NCBI RefSeq assembly: GCF_001679785.1
Contig: NZ_CP016286.1
Location: forward strand, 3,652,001-3,716,000
DNA length: 64,000 bases
Reading direction: 5' to 3'
Source: Rhizobium leguminosarum
GTDB taxonomy: Bacteria > Pseudomonadota > Alphaproteobacteria > Rhizobiales > Rhizobiaceae
Every line of letters begins with the position of its first letter. Position 1 is the stretch's first letter. The notes beneath the pieces were generated by a model that was not told where the DNA came from, ran no database searches, and saw only the letters and a list, made by a program, of their open reading frames with translations. Both the position numbers and the translations under genes were made by a program. Shown piece by piece: positions 37,010-48,300 of this stretch.

Positions 37010-38074
37010 TCATTCCTTGGGGGCTTTACCCCCGCATGACTGCCGGACGATCAGCCGGCACGGCAATTTCCTCACTCCCGGTTCGACAGGCCGTCCTTCC
37101 GCAAGCGCAAGCACCGTCAATCCGGCTTGCCGCCCGAGCTCCTTCAGTTCCATGTCCACCGTCGTCAGCGGCGGCCGCGTCTGGGCCGCGACAATCTCCC
37201 AATTGTCGAAGCCGATGACCGAGACGTCCTGCGGCACCTTGACGCCGCGCTCGCGCAACGCATCCACCGCACCGCGGGCGATCTGGTCGTTGCCGCAGAA
37301 GAGCGCATCCGGTTTTTCTCCCGGTCTCTTCCAAAGCTGATCGACCGCCTCATGCCCCCAGCTTTCCGCCCAGACGCCGTAGAGCACCGGCTCGCGGTGA
37401 CCGGCCACCTCGTGATAGGCGCCGGCACGTTCCCGCACCGAGAAGAACTCCTCCGGCCCGGTGATGTGCGCAATCCGCCGCCGTCCGATCTTCACGAGCC
37501 ATTCCACCGCCAGTCTCGCACCCTGTTCGTCGTCCGACCGGAAGGTGACGCTGTTCTGCGTCCCCTCCGTGAATGCGTAGACGACAGGCACATGCAAATT
37601 CGACAGATCGACAGGCAGGCGCCGATCCAGGCGTTTTCCCGTCGCGATAATGCCGTCGACCTGTTTGTCCAGCATCGCGTCGACGTGGATCTGGGCGAGC
37701 GCCGGATCGTCTTCGATGGCGCACAGGAAGACCGAAACGCCGTGGTCGACGAGAGCATCCGAGATGCCCGCCATGACAGGCAGCGTGAAACGGCCGTAAG
37801 TATCGTTCGTCAGCAGCCCGATGGTGAAGCTGCGCTTGCTGAGAAGACCTCTCGCCAGCGCATTCGGCCGGTATCCGATCTCGGTGGCTATCCGTTTCAC
37901 CCGTTCGCGTGTTTCCAACCCCATCCGGCCGGTATCATTGAGAGCCTTCGACGCCGTCGAGATGCTCACCGCGGCAGCCGCCGCCACCTCGTGGATGGTG
38001 ATCCTGCCTCTTTTTCCTCCCGAGATATTCAGAACGTCCTCCTTCTGAAGTGATCTGAGAAAAGCTTTTACCAA
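37010..38074 (-). CDS. LacI-family transcriptional regulator of the GH127/ABC operon
   Basis: The longest reading has 354 residues and a TTG start at 38074. The HTH is ITIHEVAAAAAVSISTASKALNDTGRMGLETRERVKRIATEIGYRPNALARGL; the periplasmic-binding-like sensor domain follows with DVSVIGFDNWEI near the end. The TTG has no spaced ribosome-binding site and overlaps an operator-like sequence, whereas a CTG at 38032 has AGGAGG five bases before it, so translation may start there (340 residues). It lies directly upstream of the binding-protein gene and likely represses the locus. Confidence 0.9.
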   Translation of the reverse strand: MVKAFLRSLQKEDVLNISGGKRGRITIHEVAAAAAVSISTASKALNDTGRMGLETRERVKRIATEIGYRPNALARGLLSKRSFTIGLLTNDTYGRFTLPVMAGISDALVDHGVSVFLCAIEDDPALAQIHVDAMLDKQVDGIIATGKRLDRRLPVDLSNLHVPVVYAFTEGTQNSVTFRSDDEQGARLAVEWLVKIGRRRIAHITGPEEFFSVRERAGAYHEVAGHREPVLYGVWAESWGHEAVDQLWKRPGEKPDALFCGNDQIARGAVDALRERGVKVPQDVSVIGFDNWEIVAAQTRPPLTTVDMELKELGRQAGLTVLALAEGRPVEPGVRKLPCRLIVRQSCGGKAPKE

Positions 38075-38105
38075 TCCTTATGTCAAGTGAGAAAAGGTTT
38101 TCTCA
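38055..38105. promoter_or_regulatory. Twin palindromic operators and promoter for the carbohydrate locus
   Basis: TGAGAAAAGGTTTTCTCA at 38088-38105 is a perfect 18-base palindrome. A second site starting TGAGAAAAGCTTTT lies at 38056-38069 with a matching left half. Between them, on the minus strand, TTGACA (38085-38080) can serve as a -35 element. Centred CG or GC palindromes of this size are typical of LacI-family operators. Confidence 0.65.
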
Positions 38106-38295
38106 TGCGACACTAAAGCTCGGATCGGCAACACAGTTGCGGCAGGAGGCAAGCACAGGGAAAAGATCCATGCGCATCGGTCAGGCCGATTGGGATGTGT
38201 CATCGGTGCTAGGACCAAGCGCAGAGCCGATGATCCTGGGCGGGCAAGGGAGGTTTGCAGAGCGCCTTGCGGGAGCAGGACCGATCGCTGTCAGA

Positions 38296-38331
38296 GCCTC
38301 CAGTGGAGGCCCTGAATTACGGTTCGAACCG
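38296..38331. terminator. Paired palindromes after hemA, possible terminator
   Basis: GCCTCCAGTGGAGGC (38296-38310) and CGGTTCGAACCG (38320-38331) lie just past the hemA stop on the minus strand. Neither has a T run, so rho-independent termination is uncertain. Confidence 0.35.
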
Positions 38332-38347
38332 AGCGATCATCGAAAAA

Positions 38348-39562
38348 TCAGGCGACATGCCTTGCGAGCGCGCAGCGCGACCAGAGCGAATGCAGCGCCT
38401 CGACCAGATGGGCGATATCGGCGTCGGAATGCAGCGGTGTCGGTGTGATGCGCAGGCGCTCCGTCTTCTTCGGTACAGTGGGATAGTTGATCGGCTGGAC
38501 ATAGACGCCGCAATTGTCGAGCAGCAGATCGGAGATCCATTTGCATTTCGCCGCATCGCCGACCAGCACCGGCACGATATGGCTCGGATTGGGCATATGG
38601 GGAATGCCACGCTGATCGAGCAGCGCTCTCAGCTTGCGGACACGATCCTGATGGCGGGCGCGCTCGAACTGGCTGACCTTCAGGTGCTGGATCGAGGCGA
38701 CGGCGCCGGCGGCAAGTGCCGGCGGCAGCGCCGTGGTGAAGATGAAGCCGGAGGCAAACGAGCGGATGAAATCGCAAAGCGCCGTCGAAGCGGCGATATA
38801 ACCGCCCATCACCCCGAAAGCCTTGCCGAGCGTTCCTTCGATGACGGTCAGCCGATCCATCAGCCCTTCGCGCTCGGCGATGCCGCCGCCGCGCGGGCCG
38901 TACATGCCGACGCCATGCACTTCGTCGAGATAGGTCATCGCGCCATATTTGTCGGCGAGGTCGCAGATCTCCTGGATCGGGGCGATATCGCCATCCATCG
39001 AATAGACGCTTTCGAAGGCGATCAGCTTCGGCGCCTTCGGATCGGCGGCCTTGAGCTTGGCTTCGAGATCGGCCACGTCATTGTGCTTCCAGATCACCTT
39101 GTCGCACTTGGCATAACGGATGCCCTCGATCATCGAGGCATGGTTCAGTGCGTCGGAGAAGATGATCAGGCCGGGGATCTTGGCGCCGAGCGTGCCGAGC
39201 GCCGCCCAGTTGGAAACATAACCCGAGGTGAAGATCAGCGCTGCTTCCTTGCCATGCAGGTCAGCGAGCTCACGCTCGAGCATGACGTGATGGTGGTTGG
39301 TGCCAGAAATATTCCGGGTGCCTCCCGCACCCGCGCCACAGTGGTCGATGGCGTTCTTCATCGCCTCGATCACCTTCGGATGCTGGCCCATGCCGAGATA
39401 GTCGTTGGAGCACCAGACCGTGACTTCCTTTTGGCCATCCGCGGTGTAACGCGTCGCGCGGGGGAAATTGCCGCGGTGACGTTCGAGATCGGCAAAAACG
39501 CGGTAACGGCCCTCGGTATGAAGCCCGTTCAGCTCGTTTTTGAAAAACGCTTCGAAATCCAT
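38348..39562 (-). CDS. hemA: 5-aminolevulinate synthase
   Basis: 404 residues from [28 protein letters not shown], the usual alphaproteobacterial N-terminus. The PLP lysine is Lys247 in [15 protein letters not shown]; substrate-binding [25 protein letters not shown] and the C-terminal [10 protein letters not shown] are all present. It condenses glycine and succinyl-CoA to 5-aminolevulinate, the C4 route to heme, supporting an alphaproteobacterial host. The ATG pair at 39565/39562 leaves the exact start open by one codon. Confidence 0.97.
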   Translation of the reverse strand: MDFEAFFKNELNGLHTEGRYRVFADLERHRGNFPRATRYTADGQKEVTVWCSNDYLGMGQHPKVIEAMKNAIDHCGAGAGGTRNISGTNHHHVMLERELADLHGKEAALIFTSGYVSNWAALGTLGAKIPGLIIFSDALNHASMIEGIRYAKCDKVIWKHNDVADLEAKLKAADPKAPKLIAFESVYSMDGDIAPIQEICDLADKYGAMTYLDEVHGVGMYGPRGGGIAEREGLMDRLTVIEGTLGKAFGVMGGYIAASTALCDFIRSFASGFIFTTALPPALAAGAVASIQHLKVSQFERARHQDRVRKLRALLDQRGIPHMPNPSHIVPVLVGDAAKCKWISDLLLDNCGVYVQPINYPTVPKKTERLRITPTPLHSDADIAHLVEALHSLWSRCALARHVA

Positions 39563-39886
39563 CATATGCTCCAGTATCGCGCGGATGTTCTTGATGAATG
39601 GACGTCCGCGCGTCAATGCTTACCCTTTGCTTTAACATCAACTGCGGCAAAAGGCCCAGATTTTTGAATGATTCCAGATAAAAAATATGCGAGCCGCGAT
39701 CAGCGAAATTGATGCCGCAGAAGGCAGCCGAGTTTGCGGACCGCGCAAAAGGCGACGACGGCCTGATCGCAAAAAAATCGGCGCGGCGGTGGACAACCCT
39801 TTCTTCCGACATAGTTTTCGGTCTAGCCTGACAAAAAATAAAAGGGACGGCCTTTGCCCGTTGGGCAACAACCTCGGAGAGAAAAG
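39563..39886. other. Divergent intergenic region between hemA and the glycine-zipper gene
   Basis: About 324 bases. It must hold the hemA promoter (leftward) and that of the lipoprotein gene (rightward). I see no convincing FNR box (TTGAT-N4-ATCAA), repeat or RNA gene. Confidence 0.45.
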
Positions 39887-40144
39887 ATGAAGAAAGTTGT
39901 CATACTCGCATTGATCGGCCTGTCGATCGCAAGCTGCACACCGACGCAGCAGGGCGCCGGCATCGGCGCTGCATCAGGCGCCGTCATCGGCGGCGCAGTC
40001 ACCGGCAACGTCCGTGGCGCGGCAGTCGGCGCCGCTATCGGCGGCGTGTCCGGCGCCCTCATCGGCAGCGTCGCCGAACAGCCCGGCCAGTGCTACTATC
40101 GCGATCGTTACGGTCGCCGCTACATCGATACCTGCCCGCGCTGA
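39887..40144 (+). CDS. Glycine-zipper lipoprotein
   Basis: 85 residues starting MKKVVILALIGLSIASC; the lipobox IASC predicts lipid attachment. The middle is a glycine zipper (GAGIGAASGAVIGGAVTGNVRGAAVGAAIGGVSGALIG) and the end is CYYRDRYGRRYIDTCPR with two cysteines. GGAGAG stands upstream of the ATG. Such small envelope lipoproteins resemble the SlyB/osmotically inducible group, but the exact role is unknown. A strong terminator follows. Confidence 0.88.
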   Translation: MKKVVILALIGLSIASCTPTQQGAGIGAASGAVIGGAVTGNVRGAAVGAAIGGVSGALIGSVAEQPGQCYYRDRYGRRYIDTCPR

Positions 40145-40171
40145 GAACGTTCAGGAACCGGCAGATTCAGG

Positions 40172-40201
40172 AAATCCCGGACACAGTTCCGGGATTTTTT
40201 G
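40172..40201 (+). terminator. Rho-independent terminator after the glycine-zipper gene
   Basis: AAATCCCGG (40172-40180) pairs with CCGGGATTT (40189-40197), loop of eight bases, followed by a run of T. Confidence 0.9.
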
Positions 40202-40313
40202 TGCTAAATTAGTGCGTTGGCAATTTAAAATGGTACACCCCGCGCGATTTTGTCGCTAAGCTGTTCACGGCTGGGCAACGAAGCTTCATAGTAGGCGTAA
40301 CCAAAAGCGGCGG

Positions 40314-42242
40314 ATGCGGATTAGAGGGACAGGTCCGAAAACAGGTACTGCGTATCGGCGAACAGGCACCATGATGGTGGTCGCAGCGGCAGCTGCGTTC
40401 TCACCGGTCCTGATCGGCGACGCTTACGCCTTCAAGCTTTTCGGCATTACCATTTTCGGCAAAGAGGAAGACGAAGGCGAACAGGTGCCCGATCCGGTGC
40501 GCTATCAGGTCGATCTCAAATCCGATACCGCCGATCCCGACCTCAAAGAAGCGCTGGAAAACAGTTCCCGTCTCGTCAGCGACCAGAAGCAGCCGGTTTC
40601 CGGCGATCTTGGCATCGTCGTCAAGGCGCGCGACGACCGGGAGCGGCTGATCGCCACTCTGTATGAAAAGGCCCGTTATGGCGGCCTGGTGACGATCACC
40701 ATCGACGGCAAGAATATCGACGACCTGCCGCCCAATCCGACATTCGACCGGTCAGGGCCGATCCCCGTCACCGTCGACATTGCTCCCGGCCCGGTTTTCA
40801 AGGTCAGGGAGGTCCAGTTCGGCGGCGATGCCGCAAACCATAATCCCGCCGATTACGATCTCGCCCCGGGCGCTGAGGCCGGCTCGCTCGCCATCATCAA
40901 GGCCGGCGACAGAATAGTCGAACAATTGAAGAGCGAAGGCCGGCCCTTCGCGAAGTTGACCGAACGCAAGGTCGTTGCCGATCACAACAGCGATACCGTC
41001 GATATCGTCCTTGCTGCCGAGGGCGGTCCCGTCGCCCCGATCGGCGAAGTCGGCGTCACCGGCGAAAAGACCGTCAAGCCGGCTTTCATCCAGCGTTATT
41101 CCCGGCTGAACAAAGGCGAGGCCTATTCCCCGGAAACGCTGAAGAAGGCCGGCGAGCGCCTTCGCGCCCTCGGCGTCTTTTCAAGCGTCACCATCCACCA
41201 AGGCGATGCGCTGGCATCCGATGGCACGCTGCCGATGACGATCGAGGTTTCCGAAGGCAAGAGGCGCTACTTCGGCGTCGGCGCGCAATATTCCACCACC
41301 GACGGCTTCGGTGTTCAGGGCTATTGGGGCCACCGCAACCTGTTCGGCGAAGCCGAAACGCTGAGGATCGAGGGATCGGTCTCCAGGCTTGGCGAAACGA
41401 CGGATGTCGGCAGCCTCGACTATTCCGCCGGCATCCTCTTCACCAAGCCCGGCGCCTTCTTCCCCGCCGCCACCCTGAAGGCCGGCATCGTCGCCAAGAC
41501 CGAAAATCCGGATGCCTATAACGCCACACTCGTCACCGCCTCGCTCGGCCTTTCCTACGAACTGACCGACCAGGACACGATCTCCGCGAGCGGCGAAGTC
41601 AGCTGGGAGCGCGACGACGACGCCTTCGGCACGAACGACTATCTGACCTTCACCTTGCCGATCCAATATGATCGCGACGCACGCGACGACAAATTCAACC
41701 CGACGGAGGGTTATCGCGCGACGCTTTCGGCAAAGCCCGGCTACGAGATCTTCAACGCCACGCCCTATGCAGCATTCGAGGGCTCGATCTCCGGCTATCT
41801 GCCGTTCGGCCAGGAAGACGGCGTGGTGCTTGCCGGCAAGGTTGCCGCCGGCGTCCTGATCGGCGGCGACAGCATTGGGGACATTCCCGCCACGCAGCGC
41901 TTCTTTGCCGGTGGTGGCGGCTCCGTGCGCGGATACAGCTATCAGGAAATCTCGCCCTATAACGACAATGGCGATCCCACCGGCGGCCGCTCCTATGTGA
42001 CCGGTTCGCTGGAGGCCCGCATCAAGATCACCGATACGATCGGCATCGTGCCCTTCATCGACGTCGGCACCGTATCGGACAGCACCATTCCGGGTTTTTC
42101 CGATATCCGCGCCGGCGCCGGCGCCGGAATACGATATGCAACGCCTTTCGGCCCGCTGCGGCTTGATTTTGCCGTGCCGCTGAACAAGTACGAAGATGGC
42201 ACAGATTACGGAATCTACGCCGGCATCGGCCAATCCTTCTAG
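40314..42242 (+). CDS. tamA: Translocation and assembly module outer-membrane protein TamA
   Basis: 642 residues. A long signal sequence ends near AYA (residue 39). POTRA domains occupy roughly residues 60-290 (GEVGVTGEKTVKPAFIQRYSRLNKGEAYSPETLKKAGERLRALGVFSSVTI). A 16-strand BamA-type barrel follows, with the latch motif GGGGSVRGYSYQE and the terminal strand GIYAGIGQSF ending in Phe. With TamB it moves lipids or outer-membrane proteins across the envelope. tamB follows at once on the same strand. Confidence 0.94.
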   Translation: MRIRGTGPKTGTAYRRTGTMMVVAAAAAFSPVLIGDAYAFKLFGITIFGKEEDEGEQVPDPVRYQVDLKSDTADPDLKEALENSSRLVSDQKQPVSGDLGIVVKARDDRERLIATLYEKARYGGLVTITIDGKNIDDLPPNPTFDRSGPIPVTVDIAPGPVFKVREVQFGGDAANHNPADYDLAPGAEAGSLAIIKAGDRIVEQLKSEGRPFAKLTERKVVADHNSDTVDIVLAAEGGPVAPIGEVGVTGEKTVKPAFIQRYSRLNKGEAYSPETLKKAGERLRALGVFSSVTIHQGDALASDGTLPMTIEVSEGKRRYFGVGAQYSTTDGFGVQGYWGHRNLFGEAETLRIEGSVSRLGETTDVGSLDYSAGILFTKPGAFFPAATLKAGIVAKTENPDAYNATLVTASLGLSYELTDQDTISASGEVSWERDDDAFGTNDYLTFTLPIQYDRDARDDKFNPTEGYRATLSAKPGYEIFNATPYAAFEGSISGYLPFGQEDGVVLAGKVAAGVLIGGDSIGDIPATQRFFAGGGGSVRGYSYQEISPYNDNGDPTGGRSYVTGSLEARIKITDTIGIVPFIDVGTVSDSTIPGFSDIRAGAGAGIRYATPFGPLRLDFAVPLNKYEDGTDYGIYAGIGQSF

Positions 42243-42309
42243 GATTGCCGATTCCGCTCGTGTTTTCCGATCTGTAGGCCGTCATGAAAACGGGGTAGTG
42301 TCCGCGCCG

Positions 42310-45300
42310 ATGCAAACGCTGACAAAAATCGTCAACTGGGTCGTACGGCTCACCGGCTATGTCGTCGGCGCTATCTTGATTCTCGCGGTCGTGGCACTGG
42401 CGATCTTCGGCTTCACCAGTTTTGGCGCCCGTATCGTCACCGAAAAGATAGCCTCCACGCTTTCCAATCGCGACATGACGATCGAGGTTCGCGAACCGCA
42501 AGGCCTTTTGACCGGCGGGCTTCGCGCCGCCGAGATCTCGATCTCCGATACCAGGGGCGTCTTTGCGGAAATTCATGGCGTCGCGATCGACTGGAATCCG
42601 CTTGCGCTGCTGACCGGAACCTTCCATGCCAAACGCTTCGAGATCGAAGCGATCAACGTGCTGCGCAAGCCGGTACGCACCCTGCCCTCGCGGCCCGAGG
42701 CTGAAAATTCCGGCGGATTCAGCCTTCCGATTAGAGTCGATGTAGACCGCATCGCGCTGCCCGATATCAAACTTGCCGCCCCCCTTGCCGGCCGCGCCTT
42801 TGCGCTCGCCGCCGAAGGCAGCCTTTCGGCGAACAGCGATGGTGGTGAGGCCGTCGTCAATGTCAGCCGTCACGCGGTTCCGGATGCGCGGCTTGTCGCC
42901 GACATCGCTTTTGCCCCAACCGAAAACCGGCTGCGCTTGAAGGCGCAGCTGTCCGAGCCGAAGGGCGGACTGCTGGCGGGCTTTCTCGGCCTGCCGGACA
43001 GCCCGGCCGTCAACATCGATCTCGATGGCCAGGGGCCGATATCCGATTGGAAAGGCAAATTGCAGGCTGCCCTCGACGGGCAGCAGCGCGCCGCAATCGA
43101 GGCTCGGCATCAGATTACGGAAGACGGGCTGCACCACCTCGACCTCAAGGGCGGCGGTGACCTGAGCTCGCTGCTTCCATCGGCATTCCGGCCGCTTTTT
43201 GCCGGCCAGACCAATATCGATCTTGCCACCACCTTCGACAATCACGGCAAGATCGATATCCAGACCGGCAACATCGCCACCGGCAGCGTGGTGGTCGCCG
43301 CCTCGGGCACCCTCGATCCGGCCGGCAACAACAGCCTGAACGCCAATCTGCTCGGCACGTCGGGGCCTGTCGATTTCCGCTGGCCACTCGCCGAAGGCGA
43401 AGCGCGCTTCCTTATATCAGGTCTCAACCTGGCACTAACAGGCGATGCGCAGGCCGCCCGACTGAACGTCAGCGGCTCGCTCGACACCGCAACCCTTCCG
43501 CAGGCCAATATCGGCAATATCAAGCTGACGGCAAAGAGCGACGCCTTCAATCTCGCCGCCCGTTCCGGCAGCGTTCAGCTGCGCCTTGTTGCCGGCGACG
43601 CGACCTTTGCCGAGCCGAACCTCAATCGTGCGGTCCAAGGCCCGATCACCATCGCCTCGCCGCTGCAGATCTCGCCCAGTGGTATCGGCTTCAACGGCAC
43701 CACCGTCGAAAGCGCCAATATCAACGGCGGCCTCAACGGCTCCTATCGGCTGGCAGACCAAGCGCTGACCGGCAACCTCAAGCTCACCATCAACCCGGCA
43801 GCCCTGCCGGCTGCGGCAACAGACAGGTTCGACGGACCGATCTCGCTCGAAAGCCAGGTGGTCGGCACCATTCCGTCGAAATTCGCGCTGTCCAACCTCG
43901 TCCTGAAGTCCGGTACGCTCGAAGCCGCCGGCAATGTCGCGCTCGACGGCGGGATCTTGAACGCAGATCTCTCCGGCCGGTTGCCTGACATCGGCAAGCT
44001 CATCCCCGGGGCCAGCGGCGGGGCGGGTTATGCGTTGAGAGTGGGAGGTGAGCTCCCGGCAATTTCCGTCACGGCCAATCTCAAGGCGCCCAGGCTTGAA
44101 ATGGCCGACCGCGTGCTCGGCAACCTCAATATCGACCTGTCGGGTCTCGCCGATCCCAAGGCGCCACAGGGCAGGATCGCCGCCACCGGCACGATCGACG
44201 GACAGCCGATCGGCATCAACGGCGACATCCGCTCGCAGGGCGGCAAGACGAGCATTCCGGCGCTGACCGCCGATATTGGTGGCAACCGGCTGACCGGCAA
44301 TGTGGAATTCTCGTCTTCCCTTGAGCCGACAGGCGCGCTGACCTTCGATTTCCCCAATATCGGCCTGCTCGCCGCACTCGGCGGACAGAAGGCCGAAGGC
44401 GATCTCAAAGGGTCGCTCGGCGTCAGCAGCGATGGCGGCAGGATTGCGCTCAAGCTGCTTGCGACCGGCGGCTCGATCCGCCGTGATACGCTTGCGATCG
44501 TCAAGCCGGATATCGATGTCACGGTCAGCGATCTCAAAGCCCTTGCGGCAAACGGCACGGTCAAGGCCGAGGAGGTGAGTGCCGGAACGAACAGGCTCGC
44601 CGGCCTTTCGCTCGATTTTACCAAGCAGCAAGACCATACCGATTTCGATCTCGATGCTGCCTATGACGGCAATCCCGTTCTGGCGGCCGGCAATATCGAA
44701 GCGGCCGGCGGCACGATGCACCTGAACCTCGATCGCTTCTCGGCAAGCCCCCGCAATATCCCGATCGAGCTTGCCGCACCGACGCAGGTCACCATCGGCG
44801 GCGGCGCCGCCAATCTGAACGGGGTGACGCTGAAGACCGGCACCGGCTCGGTGACCGTCACCGGTTCCGCCGGCGAAACGCTGAAGATCGATGCAGACAT
44901 CCGCGAGCTGCCGGCAGCGCTTGCCAACGGTTTCGTGCCCAACCTGTCAGCCGGCGGCACGATCTCCGGAACCATTGCCGTGACCGGAACGCCGGCAGCA
45001 CCGGTTGCCGATTTCAAGCTCGACTGGAAAGATGCGACGACGGGCCAGACCAAGGGGGCGGGTCTGGCACCGCTCGGCATCACCGCCGGCGGCAAATTCG
45101 CCGACAACAAGCTCGATTTCGACACGACGGTCGGCAGCAATGACGGCCTGTCGCTCAGGGCTGTCGGCAATGTCGCGCTCGCTGACCCGAAAGCGCCGGT
45201 GCTTGATGTCGACGCCGATATCCTCAATCTGCCTGCCCGCATCGCCAACGGTTTCGTTCCCGATCTCGCCGCCGAAGGCACGATCACAGGAAAACTGGCG

Positions 45301-48300
45301 GCCTCCGGCTCGCTCGCTAATCCCACCGCCAATTTCGATCTCGATTGGAAAAGCGCTGCGACGAGCCAGACGAAGCGTGCCGGCCTTGCCGAGCTCGCCG
45401 TCAAGGCATCAGGAAAATTCGCCGACAGCAAACTCGATTTCGACACGGTGATCGGCGGCGCCAACAGCCTCTCGCTGAAGGCAAACGGCAATGTCGCCAT
45501 CACGGGCACGGCGCTCGGCAACGTCGCGGTCGACGCCGCACTGGCGAATGTTCCGGCAAATATCGCAAACAGCTTTGTACCCGATCTCGCCGCCGAAGGC
45601 GCGATCTCCGGAAAGATCTCGGCCGCCGGGTCGCTTTCCGCCCCCACTGCCAATTTCGATCTCGTTTGGAAAGATGCTGCGACGAGCCACACGAAACGTG
45701 CCGGCCTTGCCGCGATCAGCGTGACCGCGTCGGGTAAATTTGCGGATAACAAGCTCGATTTCGACACGGGGATCGTCGGCGCCAACAGCCTCTCGCTGAC
45801 GGCAAACGGCAATGTCGCCATCACGGGCACGACGCTCGGCAACGTCAAGGTCGATGCGGCGCTGGCAAACATCCCGGCAAACATTGCAAACAGCTTCGTC
45901 GCCGATCTCGCCGCCGAAGGCACGATCTCGGGAAAGATTGCGGCCGCCGGGTCGCTTTCCGCCCCCACCGCCGATTTCGATCTCAATTGGAAAGATGCTG
46001 CGACGAGCCACACGAAACGTGCCGGCCTTGCAGCACTTGGCGTGACCGCGTCGGGTAAATTTGCCGAAAACAAGCTTGATTTCAACGCGGCAGTCAGCGG
46101 CGACAAAGAGCTCTCACTGAAAGCCACGGGCAATGTCGCATTGGCCGGGCGGGCGATCGACAGCATCAAAGTCGATGCCGAGATTGCCAAGCTTCCCGCC
46201 AGTCTTGCAAATGCCTTCGTTCCCGATCTGGCGGCCGGCGGCACGATATCCGGCACTGTGTCCGCCGCCGGAACACCCGCCGCACCGAAAGCCGACTTCA
46301 AGCTCGACTGGACGGATGCTGCGACCAGCCAGACCAGAAGCGCTCGCCTCTCGGGCCTCGCACTTGCCGCATCGGGACGCTTCGCCGACAACCGGCTCGA
46401 TTTCGATGCCAATCTCGCCGGCAAGGACGGCCTCTCGCTGAAGGCCGCCGGCAACGTCGCGATTTCAGGCACGTCGGTCCGCAATCTTGACGTCAAGGCC
46501 GATCTCGCCAACCTCCCGGCAGGCCTCGCCAACGGCTTCGTTCCGGGTCTTGCGGCCGAAGGCACAGTCTCGGGAACGGCATCCGCTTCCGGCGCGCTTC
46601 CGAAGCCGGCGGTCGATTTCAAGCTCGACTGGAAGAACGCCGCGACCGCCCAGACCAGGAGCAGCGGCCTTTCGGGCCTGAGTGCTGCGGCCTCCGGCAA
46701 ATTCGCCAATGACAGGGTCGATTTCGATGCCAATCTCGCCGGCAGGGACGGCGTGCTGGCCAAGGCGACGGGCGGCGTGACGATCGCCGGAACAGCCATC
46801 CGGGACCTTTCGATCAATGCCGATATCCCGGCACTGCCGGCAAATATCGCAAATGCCTTCGTTCCCGGTCTCGGTGCCGAAGGCACGCTTTCGGCAAGCG
46901 CCGTGACGTCGGGAACGCCGGCAAATCCGATCGTGGATTTCAAGCTCGACTGGAAGGATGCTGCGACCAGCCACACCAAGGCTGCCGGCCTGTCCCGCCT
47001 TGCGCTGGCGGCGACGGGAAAATACGCTGGCGCCAGGCTGGATTTCGATGCCGACCTCAGCGGCAGCGGCGGCATTTCGCTGAAAGCCGCCGGTAATCTT
47101 TCCATCGCAGGCACAACGATCCGATCGATCGACGTCACGGCGAACGCCGCCAATGTTCCGGCTGCCATCGCCAACGGCTTTGTTCCGGGTATCGGAACCG
47201 AAGGCACGATCTCGGCGACGGCCAAAGCGACTGGCGCGCTGTCCTCGCCCGTCGTCGACTTCAAGGTCGACTGGAAGAACGCCGCGACGAGCCAGACGAA
47301 AGGCGCTGGTCTTTCACCACTCACCATCGGCGCATCAGGCAAACTTGCCGAAAACAGGCTGACGGTCGACACCAGCCTTGCCGGTGACGCCGGCATGTCG
47401 CTGAAGGGCGGCGGCAGCGTCGTCATCACCGGCGCTCGCGCCATCGACATGCGCTTCACAGGCAATCTTCCCTTCGCCGTGCTCGGCGCCCCGCTTGCGC
47501 AACAGGGCTTTGTCGCGGACGGCGTCGCCACCGTCAATCTTCAGATCGGCGGAACGGCCGCGGCACCCGTCATCAACGGCACTGTCTCGACCAATGGCGC
47601 AAAGCTCGTCGACGTCCGGCGCAATATGGCCGTCAACAATCTGACGGCGACCGTGACCTTCAATGGCAAGCAGGCGGTGATATCGCGCCTCAGCGGCAGC
47701 CTTGGCGGCGGCGGCACGATTTCGGCCAGCGGCACCATCGGCATCCAGCCGGCCGGCGGTTTTCCCGCTGACATTTCGATCAAGCTCGACAAGGCGGTCT
47801 ATGTCGATGGAACGCTTGTCGTCTCGACCGTCAATGGCACGGTCGGCCTGCGCGGGCCGATCACCAATGCGACGCTGAGCGGCAAGCTTCGGCTGGACAA
47901 GACCTCGATCACGGTCCCGGCAAAATTGCCGACTTCGCTGAGAGAAGTCGACATCCGGCATAAGAATGCGCCGCGGGCGGTGCTTGCACAGCTGCGCGAT
48001 GGCGGCGAGCGCAAACCCGGCGAGAAGTCCTCCGTGATCACGCTGGATCTCGAAATCGACGCGCCCTCGCATATCTTCGTGCGCGGCCGCGGCATCGACG
48101 CCGAACTCGGCGGCCTGGTGACGATCCGCGGAACGGCGGCTGCACCCATCGTGACCGGCGGCTTCACCATGCGCCGCGGCCGCATGACAATTCTCAACCG
48201 CCGCCTGGATTTCTCCGATAAGAGCAGGATCACCTTTGTCGGCGACCTGACGCCGGCGCTCGATATGGAAGCGACCTCGGCCTCCGGCTCGACGACCCTG

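Noticed and set aside
38080..38448. 122-residue plus-strand ORF after the LacI promoter
   Set aside because: It runs antisense into hemA, has no recognisable domain and covers the operator palindrome.
42196..42309. Longer TamB start overlapping tamA
   Set aside because: The extra residues are not a signal or anchor, and the membrane anchor begins properly at 42310.
44661..47537. 958-residue open frame on the minus strand inside tamB
   Set aside because: It mirrors the tamB repeats and appears open only because the repeats avoid stop codons in antisense. No ribosome-binding site or domain was seen.
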